15,166 nucleotides of DNA, taken from NCBI GenBank assembly GCA_021107685.1, contig JAIOSH010000123.1, forward strand, positions 1 through 15,166, read 5' to 3'. A program made the translations under genes and the position numbers. This DNA is from Bacteroidales bacterium. GTDB lineage: Bacteria > Bacteroidota > Bacteroidia > Bacteroidales > SMBSF39. Of the stretch, positions 1 to 6,405 are shown piece by piece. How positions within the stretch are numbered: the first letter of the stretch is position 1; each line of letters starts with the position of its first letter. A model generated the notes under the pieces. It saw only the letters and a list, made by a program, of their open reading frames with translations, searched no databases and was not told the DNA's origin.

Positions 1-138
1 AAACAAAAATAACTTCTGTCCTATCAAAAAAAATATAACAATCGGTACATCAGTCTTTTATCTTTTTTAATGTCCTATGCACTATTTGAAAATTACAATT
101 TTAGTCACCTCTTTTTTACGCTATCAAAATTTTATCTG

Positions 139-146
139 TAGCTTTG
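139..146 (+). promoter_or_regulatory. Bacteroidota -7 promoter box for rsmG
   Basis: TAGCTTTG is an exact match to TAnnTTTG, the -7 element used by the Bacteroidota primary sigma factor. Only 7 bases separate it from the ATG at 154, so transcription would begin at or just before the start codon and give a leaderless or nearly leaderless mRNA. The box also forms the centre of a small hairpin (GTAGC-TTT-GCTAC, 138-150). I see no convincing -33 TTTG at the expected distance. Motif match seen; promoter activity inferred. Confidence 0.55.
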
Positions 147-153
147 CTACATA

Positions 154-771
154 ATGCAAATAATTAAAAAATACTTCCCCGAACTTTCATTAATACAGTT
201 TTCACAGTATAGCCAATTGCAGGAACTTTATCAAAAGTGGAATTCAAAAATAAATGTGATTTCACGAAAGGATATTGATAAATTGTATGAAAGGCATGTA
301 CTTCATTCCCTTGGAATTGCCAAAATTGTCCGATTCAAACCGGGAACAATGATTTTGGATGTAGGTACAGGTGGTGGTTTTCCGGGAATACCATTGGCAA
401 TTATGTTTCCTGATTCTGAATTTTTATTAATAGATTCAATTGGGAAAAAAATTAAAGTAGTTGAAAATATATCAAAAGCTCTTGGATTGAAAAATGTAAA
501 ATATAAGCAAACAAGAGTAGAACAAGTGAATGAATGTTTTGATTTTATTGTAAGTCGTGCTGTTGCAAAATTACCTGATTTTGTAAAATGGGTAAGCTAT
601 AGATTTTATAAAAAGGGATTTAATAATATTCAAAATGGTGTGCTTTATTTAAAAGGAGGGGATTTTGATAATGAGTTAAAAAATTTGAATCAAAAGTATA
701 GAATTTATAAGATTGACGATTTTTTTAAAGAGGAGTTTTTTCAAACCAAAAAAATTATACACATTTATTAA
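154..771 (+). CDS. rsmG: 16S rRNA (guanine-527-N7)-methyltransferase RsmG
   Basis: RsmG (GidB) transfers a methyl group from S-adenosylmethionine to N7 of G527 in the 530 loop of 16S rRNA, acting in the cytoplasm on the 30S subunit; loss is known to give low-level streptomycin resistance. At 205 residues it has the family's usual length. Visible landmarks are the N-terminal family signature around residues 28-52 (KWNSKINVISRKD, then Y..HVLHSL), the SAM-binding motif I DVGTGGGFPGIPLAI at 69-83, the acidic end of strand 2 (LLID, 91-94), VSRAVAKL at 133-140 and the LKGGD loop at 166-170. The start is ATG at 154, without a Shine-Dalgarno sequence but with a -7 box 7 bases upstream. It stands alone: the next gene begins 150 bases later. 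It is unrelated in role to its neighbours, and nothing looks truncated. Confidence 0.96.
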   Translation: MQIIKKYFPELSLIQFSQYSQLQELYQKWNSKINVISRKDIDKLYERHVLHSLGIAKIVRFKPGTMILDVGTGGGFPGIPLAIMFPDSEFLLIDSIGKKIKVVENISKALGLKNVKYKQTRVEQVNECFDFIVSRAVAKLPDFVKWVSYRFYKKGFNNIQNGVLYLKGGDFDNELKNLNQKYRIYKIDDFFKEEFFQTKKIIHIY

Positions 772-848
772 CAATATTTATTTTATAAAACACTGAAAAT
801 AAGACAAAAAAATAGTCTATTGAATATTGTTAAGAAAATATTTTCAGT
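768..848 (+). repeat. Two interleaved inverted repeats after rsmG
   Basis: The first pair is TTAACAATATT (768-778) with AATATTGTTAA (823-833), a perfect 11-bp repeat that begins on the rsmG stop codon. The second pair is ACTGAAAATA (792-801) with TATTTTCAGT (839-848), a perfect 10-bp repeat. Because the pairs are interleaved, both can form together only as a pseudoknot; otherwise they are alternative hairpins. There is no T-tract typical of an intrinsic terminator after either. Possible roles are a 3'-end structure for rsmG or control of the MFS gene that starts 74 bases later. Confidence 0.5.
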
Positions 849-921
849 CTTCAAAAGGATTTTACCTATTTTAGCCCGATTATTTAAAAAAATAGAAAAT
901 TAAGACTAATTTAAATATATT

Positions 922-2592
922 ATGGAGACAATAAAAAGAACACTTAGAGATTCGCCTGCATTAAGATGGCTGGTTTTGATTTTAATTAGTGGAATAACTT
1001 TTGGCACTTACTGGTTTCAGGATTTCTTTTCAGGAATCAAACCATTGATGATTACAGAAATGGGTATAACCAGCAGTCAGTTTGGAACGCTTATTCAGTG
1101 GACAACCTGGGCAAATGTATTCGGTATGATAATTATTGGTGGGATAATTCTTGATAAATGGGGAATCAGACTTACGGGTATTGTATTTGGATTACTCGCA
1201 ACAGGCGGTGCTGCCTTAACCGCACTTGGTGCTGCCGGAACATTCTCAACCGACACCGACAGCCAATTGTGGATAATGATGATTGGAAGATTAATATTTG
1301 GATCAGGACTGGAAATCATGTGTGTAATTGCCATGAGAACTATTGTAAAATGGTTTAAAGGATACGAACTTGCATTAGCAATGGCAATAAATATGGGATT
1401 CGGTCGATTAGGTTCTACATTAGGTCAGGCATTATCAATTGATATTGGAGCAGGTACGATTACACCGGCAGTGAATTTTGCTGCAACCTTAATTGGCATT
1501 GGGTTCCTCATGTTCTTCATTTATATGATTTTTGATGTCAGACTTGACAGACAAACGAAAGGACTTCCTACCGACGGAGATGATGAGGCATTCAAACTTT
1601 CCGATTTAGTAAAACTTATTACTAACAAATCTTTTCTATTTATTGCATTACTTTGTGTAACTTTTTATTCTGCAGTATTTCCATTTATGCAATATGCACC
1701 GGATCTTTTAATACATAAATTTAATTTTACTTATGATTTGCCGGCAAATGGGGATATCGTATTATTTGGAAGTAAAGTATTAGGCAATTTATCAATTTAT
1801 CTTGGACTATTTATTTTTGCACTTGCCATTACTCTTGTCCCGTCAAATATTAAAAGCAAAAACGGAAAAATAGGTTCAATAATCATTATCTTAATATTAT
1901 TTGTCGGCTTCATTTATTCACTTTCCGATACTCTTTCGCTATGGTTAAAGAATGGACCCAAAACGGCAAGTCTCATACCATTAGGATCAATTTTATTTAC
2001 ACCTATTTTCGGTAAGATTGTTGATACAAAAGGAAAAGCAGCCTCATTAATGATACTTGGGGCATTACTTTTAATATTTGCTCACCTGTCATTATCAATA
2101 TTTGATAATTTAATTCTTGGGTATCTTGGATTGATATCACTTGGAATAGCATTTTCACTTGTACCTGCAGCGATGTGGCCTTCTGTTGCAAAAATTGTTG
2201 CAGAAAACAGACTGGGCACTGCGTTTGCAGTTATGTTCACAATACAAAATTGGGGACTTAATGCTTTCTTCAAAGGTATAGGATGGGTATTAGATAAATC
2301 TAATCCCGATGTGGTTGCTAAGATAGAAGCAGTAAGAGCAAGTTTAGAAGCACAGGGATTAAGCAGGTTACAGATTAGTGAAAAAATGCAGCAGATGCAA
2401 GTAACTCATGAAATACCTTCTTTTAATTATACTACTCCAATTTTAATGTTAGTCGGATTAGGTGTTCTAGCGATATTTTTAGCATTTTTGCTTAAAAAAG
2501 CTGATAAAAAACAAGGATACGGTCTTGAATTACCATCAGGTACTAGAACTCCACAACAACTTCAGGCAGAAAGTCAGGCAAATATAGAATAA
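922..2592 (+). CDS. MFS transporter of the MFSD1-like type
   Basis: Inner-membrane major facilitator superfamily transporter, 556 residues, longer than the usual 400-450. Transmembrane segments begin near residue 14. The loop 2-3 motif A is clear at 73-83 (GGIILDKWGIR), and a second copy-like motif precedes the C-half at 360-372 (TPIFGKIVDTKGK). The stretch 122-168 (GRLIFGSGLE, then WFKGYEL and GRLGST) and the stretch 419-445 (WPSVAKIVAENRLGTAF, then IQNWGLN) match what I remember of animal MFSD1, a lysosomal dipeptide uniporter. By family the substrate could be a dipeptide, but this is inference. About 70 residues (275-345) between predicted TM7 and TM8 contain two additional hydrophobic stretches (291-307 and 317-334), suggesting 14 rather than 12 helices. 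A polar tail follows from about 525. The ATG at 922 lacks a visible ribosome-binding site. It is convergent with the macrodomain gene, with zero bases between their stop codons. Confidence 0.85.
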   Translation: METIKRTLRDSPALRWLVLILISGITFGTYWFQDFFSGIKPLMITEMGITSSQFGTLIQWTTWANVFGMIIIGGIILDKWGIRLTGIVFGLLATGGAALTALGAAGTFSTDTDSQLWIMMIGRLIFGSGLEIMCVIAMRTIVKWFKGYELALAMAINMGFGRLGSTLGQALSIDIGAGTITPAVNFAATLIGIGFLMFFIYMIFDVRLDRQTKGLPTDGDDEAFKLSDLVKLITNKSFLFIALLCVTFYSAVFPFMQYAPDLLIHKFNFTYDLPANGDIVLFGSKVLGNLSIYLGLFIFALAITLVPSNIKSKNGKIGSIIIILILFVGFIYSLSDTLSLWLKNGPKTASLIPLGSILFTPIFGKIVDTKGKAASLMILGALLLIFAHLSLSIFDNLILGYLGLISLGIAFSLVPAAMWPSVAKIVAENRLGTAFAVMFTIQNWGLNAFFKGIGWVLDKSNPDVVAKIEAVRASLEAQGLSRLQISEKMQQMQVTHEIPSFNYTTPILMLVGLGVLAIFLAFLLKKADKKQGYGLELPSGTRTPQQLQAESQANIE

Positions 2593-3102
2593 TTATTCAG
2601 GAAGTAATACGGAATAAAGTTTATAATTTTTGTCATCAAAACAAATAAAGAAAACTTTATCTATTACATCATTTGATTCTAAAAATCGCTTTACTTCCTG
2701 TATTGCAATTTTTGCTGCTATATTTTTTGGAAACCTGTAAATACCCGTACTTATATTTGGAAAGGCAATTGTTTTACAATTATTTTTATTAGCTAATTTC
2801 AGGCTGTTTTTATAACAATTTGCCAGTAAGGTTTCTTCATTTGCTTTACCACCATACCAAACAGGACCAACAGTATGAATAATATATTTTGCAGGTAATT
2901 TATATCCTTTGGTTATCTTTGCTTCACCAGTAAGGCAGCCATTCAGTGTTCGGCATTCTTTTAAAAGTTCGGAACCTGCTGCCCTGTGAATTGCTCCGTC
3001 AACACCACCGCCACCAAGCAGGGATTTGTTTGCTGCATTTACTATTGCATCAACTTTTAATTTTGTAATGTCGTCTTGTATTAATTTAATTTTATCTTGC
3101 AT
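2593..3102 (-). CDS. Macrodomain protein, probable O-acetyl-ADP-ribose/ADP-ribose hydrolase
   Basis: A stand-alone macrodomain of 169 residues, the size of E. coli YmdB and of the MacroD-type catalytic core. Such enzymes hydrolyse O-acetyl-ADP-ribose to ADP-ribose and remove mono-ADP-ribose from acidic side chains. Motifs in order are DITKL (11-15), [12 protein letters not shown] (17-28), the glycine loop [10 protein letters not shown] (30-39), TGEAKIT with HTVGPVW (58-64, 76-82), and the distal ribose/phosphate loop [12 protein letters not shown] (114-125). The catalytic pair expected from YmdB, Asn25 and Asp35, falls at exactly those positions. The ATG at 3102 starts the protein at the canonical N-terminus. 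It lies downstream of a repeat-filled gap and is probably transcribed on its own. No toxin partner such as DarT is adjacent, so general metabolite or ADP-ribose turnover is more likely than antitoxin function. Confidence 0.93.
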   Translation of the reverse strand: MQDKIKLIQDDITKLKVDAIVNAANKSLLGGGGVDGAIHRAAGSELLKECRTLNGCLTGEAKITKGYKLPAKYIIHTVGPVWYGGKANEETLLANCYKNSLKLANKNNCKTIAFPNISTGIYRFPKNIAAKIAIQEVKRFLESNDVIDKVFFICFDDKNYKLYSVLLPE

Positions 3103-3179
3103 AATATATTTTGTTTTGTAATCAATTTTATTTATTTTTCTGTCCGATATATTTGATTGCTACAAATCCTTTACTATAC

Positions 3180-3398
3180 CTAAACATCATAAATACAAGG
3201 GCTAATCCATAAATCTGTGTTAATCAGTGAAATCTGTGGCAATATTATTTCTTTATATTGTATTTCGTATCTTTTTTCTCTTTCATAAGATATTGACTTC
3301 TGTTTAAATTCATATTCGATAGCATCCTTATAAACTATTTCAAGAAATCCTTTTCCTAATATTTTATGGACTTCCATACAGATACCTATAATTTAGTA
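3180..3398 (-). pseudogene. Remnant of a GxxExxY-family (PDDEXK-like) gene
   Basis: The open part (from ATG at 3377) encodes EVHKILGKGFLEIVYKDAIE and more, with the family-defining G10-x-x-E13-x-x-Y16. GxxExxY proteins are normally about 120-130 residues of unknown function and are thought to be related to PDDEXK nucleases. Two kinds of damage are visible. First, homology continues upstream of the ATG in the same frame (Y, stop, I-I-G-I-C-M-E-V-H), so a TAA at 3393-3395 replaces what is usually a Lys codon. Second, homology stops at Pro47 (3237-3239); the last 18 codons (QISLINTDLW and on) are simply a translation of the CACAGATT repeat, so the acidic and ExK half of the domain is missing. 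Very likely non-functional. A short protein translated from the internal ATG cannot be excluded. Confidence 0.8.
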
Positions 3399-3553
3399 GG
3401 TTTCCTGTTGGAGCGGGTATGTTTTGTTGTCATATTTTTTCATAGCCATAGATTACACTGATTGTTTATTATTTAAAACTATTTTTTTATCTGTGTTAAT
3501 TAGTGAAATCTGTGGCTGTATTTCTTTATGTTTTTGTCACAGATTACACTAAT
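3213..3553. repeat. CACAGATT-type short-period repeat cluster, four copies in alternating orientation
   Basis: Copy 1 (3213-3240) and copy 3 (3489-3516) share 27 of 28 bases (ATCTGTGTTAAT, then C or T, AGTGAAATCTGTGGC). Copies 2 (3445-3463, GCCATAGATTACACTGATT) and 4 (3536-3553, GTCACAGATTACACTAAT) are the same sequence inverted. Within a copy the unit recurs every 9-10 bases (CACAGATTT / CACTGATTAA / CACAGATTT on the minus strand). Copy 3 can pair with copy 2 (19 positions, one mismatch and two G-U) or with copy 4 (18 positions, two differences), giving mutually exclusive hairpins. I recall similar CACAGATTA-rich intergenic repeats in many unrelated bacterial genomes, but I know of no accepted function. 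Confidence 0.75.
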
Positions 3554-3611
3554 ATTCATCTTAAACAAAAAACGCTAATAAAGAACTTATTTAGTGTCCG
3601 TCTATAAAGTC

Positions 3612-3734
3612 AGTGTTTAGTTCAGAATATTCGTTTTCGAGGCTTGCGAAGTCAAAAAAAACGGAGTTTACTTGTGTAAATGAGTATTTTTTTAACGAGC
3701 GTAACGAAGAAAACGGATATTATGGACAAACACT
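3612..3734. repeat. Foldback (MITE-like) element at the 3' end of nfeD
   Basis: The left arm 3612-3638 (AGTGTTTAGTTCAGAATATT, then CGTTTTC) and the reverse complement of the right arm 3709-3734 match at 23 of 26 positions with one single-base gap; two of the three mismatches would be G-U pairs in RNA. Inside are a TTTAC-TTGT-GTAAA hairpin (3667-3680), A8 and T7 tracts facing each other, and two related blocks of the form CGAGnnnnnCGAAG (3638-3651 and 3696-3709). A second partial copy of the end (AGTGTCCGTCTATAA, 3593-3607) lies just outside the left arm. The right end (CACTA) supplies the nfeD stop codon. No transposase is encoded. Mobility by a transposase acting in trans is inference; a large RNA hairpin acting as the nfeD terminator is an alternative. 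Confidence 0.55.
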
Positions 3735-5118
3735 ATTTAATTTTTTTTACAAAAAGCTGTGCAGTCTGGTATCCTGTAACCTGAATATTTTCACCTTTTT
3801 CAATATAACCTGTTTCAGCGGTTGCATCAAATATTTCGTCTTCAATTTTCGCTTTTCCGGCGGGTCGTAAAATTGTATGAGCAATGCCTTTTTTACCAAT
3901 CATATTTTTATAAGTATTGTCAGAAGAAATATAACCTTCATCGGCATTTTGTATTGTATCTAAGGCAAGATGACCAAATATTGTTGATGTAAATATTTTT
4001 TTGCTTATAAAAAAAGACCCGACAATAGATAAAAACATAGCAATTATTACTATAAAAAAAGATGAGATCAATCCTTTCAGTTCAATTCCTGTGAAGTCAA
4101 AACTCATATTTTCGGTCATGCTTAAAGTAAGACCTATAACAATGAGAATAATTCCTAAAATTCCTGCAACTCCAAAACCTGGTATTACAAAAATTTCAAC
4201 AGCAATTAAAACAATCCCTGCAATAAAAATCAATATTTCCCAATTAGAAGCCATGCCTTCAAGATAGAGAGGTGCAAAATAAAGCAATGCTGCAACAACA
4301 GAAGCAGCAATAGGAAATCCAATACCCGGAGTTTGTAATTCAAAATATATTCCCCCGATTATTATCATAATCAACATACCGCTGACCATTGGATTGATAA
4401 GAAACCCAATGATTTTATCAGCAGATGTTAATTCCTGTTTAATTATTTTGTATTTTTTTATACCGGATAATTTAATAACTTCATCAATATTATCAGCCCT
4501 TCCTTCGCAAAAATTGTGTTTAATTGCTTCAGAAGTAGTAAAGGTTAATACATGACCTGTATCAATTATACCTTCAATATATATTCTTGGGTCAACCATA
4601 GCTTGTGCAATATCAGGGTCTCTGCCACTTGCTTCGGCAGTAGAGCGCATCATTGACCGCATATATGATTGGTATTTATCGGGCAATGCTTCACCTGTCT
4701 GGTTTACTACTGTTGCTGCCCCGATATTCGCACCGGATCGCATATAAATACTGTCGCAGGCAATAGAAATCAAAGCACCTGCTGAAGCTGCATTATTATC
4801 AATAAAAACATATACTGGGATTTTAGAACTTAAAATAATTGTTCGTATGGAATCGGCTGCATCTAACATGCCACCATAGGTGTTCATGTGTATAAGAATA
4901 AGGTCTGCATTTGTATCGTTTGCCTGTTTAAATGCTTTTTGGGTTTTTCGCCAAACAGGGGGAGCAATTTCTTCTTTTATATCAAACTTGTATATTTTAT
5001 ATACCTTGTTAGTATCTTGATTTTCAATACTTATATCATTAGCAAATATAATTAAATTTGATGTAAATAATATTGAAATTAATAATAAATAACTTTTAAT
5101 TATAGTTTTTTGTATCAT
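3733..5118 (-). CDS. Membrane-bound NfeD/ClpP-class serine protease
   Basis: A 461-residue long-form NfeD protein (archaeal PH1510 type). Domains in order: a signal-like hydrophobic N-terminus (about 5-26); a ClpP/SppA-fold protease domain (about 38-230) with the nucleophile Ser112 in NNAASAGAL and Lys148 in DKYQSYMRSMMRST as the probable dyad partner; five membrane segments (about 237-258, 263-285, 293-312, 314-333, 347-372); and a C-terminal NfeD OB-fold (about 405-461) with the typical LRPAGKA and GENIQVTG. Relatives cleave hydrophobic C-termini of stomatin-like (SPFH) proteins and are thought to act in membrane microdomain quality control. The usual SPFH partner gene is not beside it. The DUF2061 gene ends 19 bases upstream, so the two are probably co-transcribed. 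The stop codon TAG lies inside the end of a foldback element, so the last residues may have been altered by its insertion. Confidence 0.92.
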   Translation of the reverse strand: MIQKTIIKSYLLLISILFTSNLIIFANDISIENQDTNKVYKIYKFDIKEEIAPPVWRKTQKAFKQANDTNADLILIHMNTYGGMLDAADSIRTIILSSKIPVYVFIDNNAASAGALISIACDSIYMRSGANIGAATVVNQTGEALPDKYQSYMRSMMRSTAEASGRDPDIAQAMVDPRIYIEGIIDTGHVLTFTTSEAIKHNFCEGRADNIDEVIKLSGIKKYKIIKQELTSADKIIGFLINPMVSGMLIMIIIGGIYFELQTPGIGFPIAASVVAALLYFAPLYLEGMASNWEILIFIAGIVLIAVEIFVIPGFGVAGILGIILIVIGLTLSMTENMSFDFTGIELKGLISSFFIVIIAMFLSIVGSFFISKKIFTSTIFGHLALDTIQNADEGYISSDNTYKNMIGKKGIAHTILRPAGKAKIEDEIFDATAETGYIEKGENIQVTGYQTAQLFVKKIK

Positions 5119-5137
5119 AAAAAAATTATGTAGTTAG

Positions 5138-5503
5138 TTAATCTTTATGTAGTTTTTTATATAATTTTTTCCATGCCCTTCTTTTCCAGTATTTTCTTCT
5201 CCAGTATTTTCCCCATCTGATATTTGTCCATAGTCGTTCGTGAAGATAATAAAATAATAATTTTGCAACAAATTCCATTATTGCTATTAGTGATGCGTTT
5301 CCTAAACTTTCGTCTATGGTTTTTTCGGTATAGCTCCGAAAAATTATAAAACTAATTATAAAGGTAATGATTGTTGCTAATAATCTGTAGCTTAAAGCTT
5401 TTAATAAGCTTCTTGAAGGACTATCTTTCGTGTCTCTTATTTCTACAGGTTCAATAAAATCTTTATTGTAAGATATATTTTTTGGTTCAAATTTATCTTT
5501 CAT
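5138..5503 (-). CDS. DUF2061 small membrane protein
   Basis: A 121-residue protein with the DUF2061 (PF09834) signature: RSLLKALSYRLLATIITF at 31-48, a short first membrane segment (about 42-57), a second segment (about 69-86) and the diagnostic KLLFYYLHERLW with WGKYW (81-92, 97-101). The 30-residue N-terminal extension is polar, and the tail from 101 is strongly basic and aromatic (RRKYWKRRAWKKLYKKLHK), presumably cytoplasmic and able to touch lipid head groups or nucleic acid. The biochemical function is unknown. In many Bacteroidota and proteobacteria this domain sits in sulfate-activation operons (cysC/cysD/cysN); no such gene is visible here. It lies between an IMPase-family gene (71 bases upstream) and nfeD (19 bases downstream), probably in one transcript. 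No -7 box was found in its own upstream gap. Confidence 0.88.
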   Translation of the reverse strand: MKDKFEPKNISYNKDFIEPVEIRDTKDSPSRSLLKALSYRLLATIITFIISFIIFRSYTEKTIDESLGNASLIAIMEFVAKLLFYYLHERLWTNIRWGKYWRRKYWKRRAWKKLYKKLHKD

Positions 5504-5574
5504 TGATTATAAGGAATTTATAATAATCTATAAGTAATATTTATTTTACAATAATAAGAAAATTTATTATTATA

Positions 5575-6363
5575 TTAAAAAAACCTTTTTATAACATTTA
5601 AAAATTCTTCATAAACATTGCTGTTAGATGCAATAATTTCTTTACCATATATATAATTATCTGTTCCTGAAAAATCAGTGATTTTTCCACCGGCTTGTTT
5701 TACTAATAATGCACCTGCACTGACATCCCAGGCATTTAATCCATATTCATAAAATCCGTCAAATCTGCCACAGGCAACATAAGCCAAATCAACAGCAGCA
5801 GAACCTAAACGACGAATTCCATGTGTATTTCTCATAAAATATTTGAACAATTCCATGTACTCCTCAAGCCTGTCATAATCATAATACGGGAAACCTGTTG
5901 CAAGCAATGTGTCATTTATTTTTTTTGTTTCCGTAACTTTTATCGGATTACCATTTAAGAATGCACTGCTTCCTTTCCATGTATAAAAACATTCTTGCAG
6001 GTTTATTTCATATATCACTCCGGAAATTATTTCATTATTTTTCATTAAAGCAATACTAATTGAATACATAGGTAAAGAATGTATAAAATTTGTTGTGCCG
6101 TCCAAAGGGTCAATGATCCAGTTATAAAGCTCTCCTTTTTTATAATCACTGTTTTCTTCAGCTATAAAGCCTGCTTCCGGTAGAATTTTTGACAATTCGG
6201 AAACCAATCTTTTTTCAGAAGCCTTATCAACATAAGTAACAAAATTATGAATCCCTTTATGTTCTATATCAGTAAATTTTATATTTCTGATTTCCTTTTT
6301 TATAAAACTCCCCACAGTTCTGCTTAAATTACAAACCTGCTTTGTAATTAATTCTAAATTCAT
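5575..6363 (-). CDS. Inositol-monophosphatase family phosphatase (SuhB-like)
   Basis: A Mg2+-dependent phosphatase of the IMPase superfamily, 262 residues, the normal length. Metal ligands are visible: Glu69-Glu70 (GFIAEEN), the core motif DPLDGT at 85-90 with Asp85 and Asp88, and the C-terminal WDVSAGALL at 212-220 with Asp213. GNPIKV (138-143) is the conserved post-core strand, and GIRRLGSAAVDLAYVACGR (182-200) carries the substrate-side Arg and the usual GSAA. The sequence after the core (TTNFIHSLPMYSISIAL) is the inositol-monophosphatase/SuhB form rather than the CysQ form, so the likely reaction is hydrolysis of myo-inositol-1-phosphate or another sugar or polyol phosphate in the cytoplasm. 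mtaB ends 42 bases upstream and DUF2061 begins 71 bases downstream. A possible own promoter (TAATTTTG) lies 16 bases before the ATG. Confidence 0.93.
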   Translation of the reverse strand: MNLELITKQVCNLSRTVGSFIKKEIRNIKFTDIEHKGIHNFVTYVDKASEKRLVSELSKILPEAGFIAEENSDYKKGELYNWIIDPLDGTTNFIHSLPMYSISIALMKNNEIISGVIYEINLQECFYTWKGSSAFLNGNPIKVTETKKINDTLLATGFPYYDYDRLEEYMELFKYFMRNTHGIRRLGSAAVDLAYVACGRFDGFYEYGLNAWDVSAGALLVKQAGGKITDFSGTDNYIYGKEIIASNSNVYEEFLNVIKRFF

Positions 6364-6379
6364 TTTAAATAGTTTTTTC

Positions 6380-6387
6380 CAAAATTA
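6380..6387 (-). promoter_or_regulatory. Possible -7 box for the IMPase gene
   Basis: On the minus strand the sequence reads TAATTTTG, matching TAnnTTTG, and ends 16 bases before the ATG at 6363. It lies in the 42-base gap after mtaB, so it could give the downstream genes a promoter independent of mtaB. In such AT-rich sequence a chance match is plausible, and no -33 element is obvious. Confidence 0.3.
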
Positions 6388-6405
6388 ATTTTTTTTTTCT
6401 AATGC

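Larger units (their letters stand above)
3103..3732. other. 630-base gene-poor, repeat-rich intergenic region
   Basis: Between the macrodomain gene and nfeD there is no intact gene. Reading rightwards, the region holds an AT-rich leader of the macrodomain gene (3103-3179), a broken GxxExxY gene (3180-3398), a cluster of CACAGATT-type repeats in both orientations (3213-3553) and a foldback element (3612-3734) that reaches the nfeD stop codon. This is the densest accessory-looking stretch in the window. Confidence 0.75.

Noticed and set aside
138..150. GTAGC-TTT-GCTAC hairpin before rsmG as a riboswitch or attenuator.
   Set aside because: It is better explained by the overlapping TAGCTTTG promoter box; at 5 bp it would probably not be transcribed.
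2593..3102. Macrodomain gene as a DarG-type antitoxin.
   Set aside because: No DarT-like ADP-ribosyltransferase is adjacent, and the protein is a bare 169-residue YmdB-like domain without the DarG C-terminal region.
3213..3553. CRISPR array.
   Set aside because: The repeats alternate in orientation, spacers are uneven and no cas genes are present.
3613..3870. An 85-codon plus-strand reading frame crossing the foldback element and the nfeD 3' end.
   Set aside because: Half is antisense to the conserved NfeD domain and half is foldback repeat; no recognisable protein features.
5575..6363. Reading the IMPase-family gene as cysQ, linked to DUF2061 in sulfate assimilation.
   Set aside because: The sequence after the DPLDGT core is TTNFIHSLPMYSISIAL, the SuhB/IMPase form, not the CysQ KEF form, and no cysC, cysD, cysN or cysH gene is nearby.
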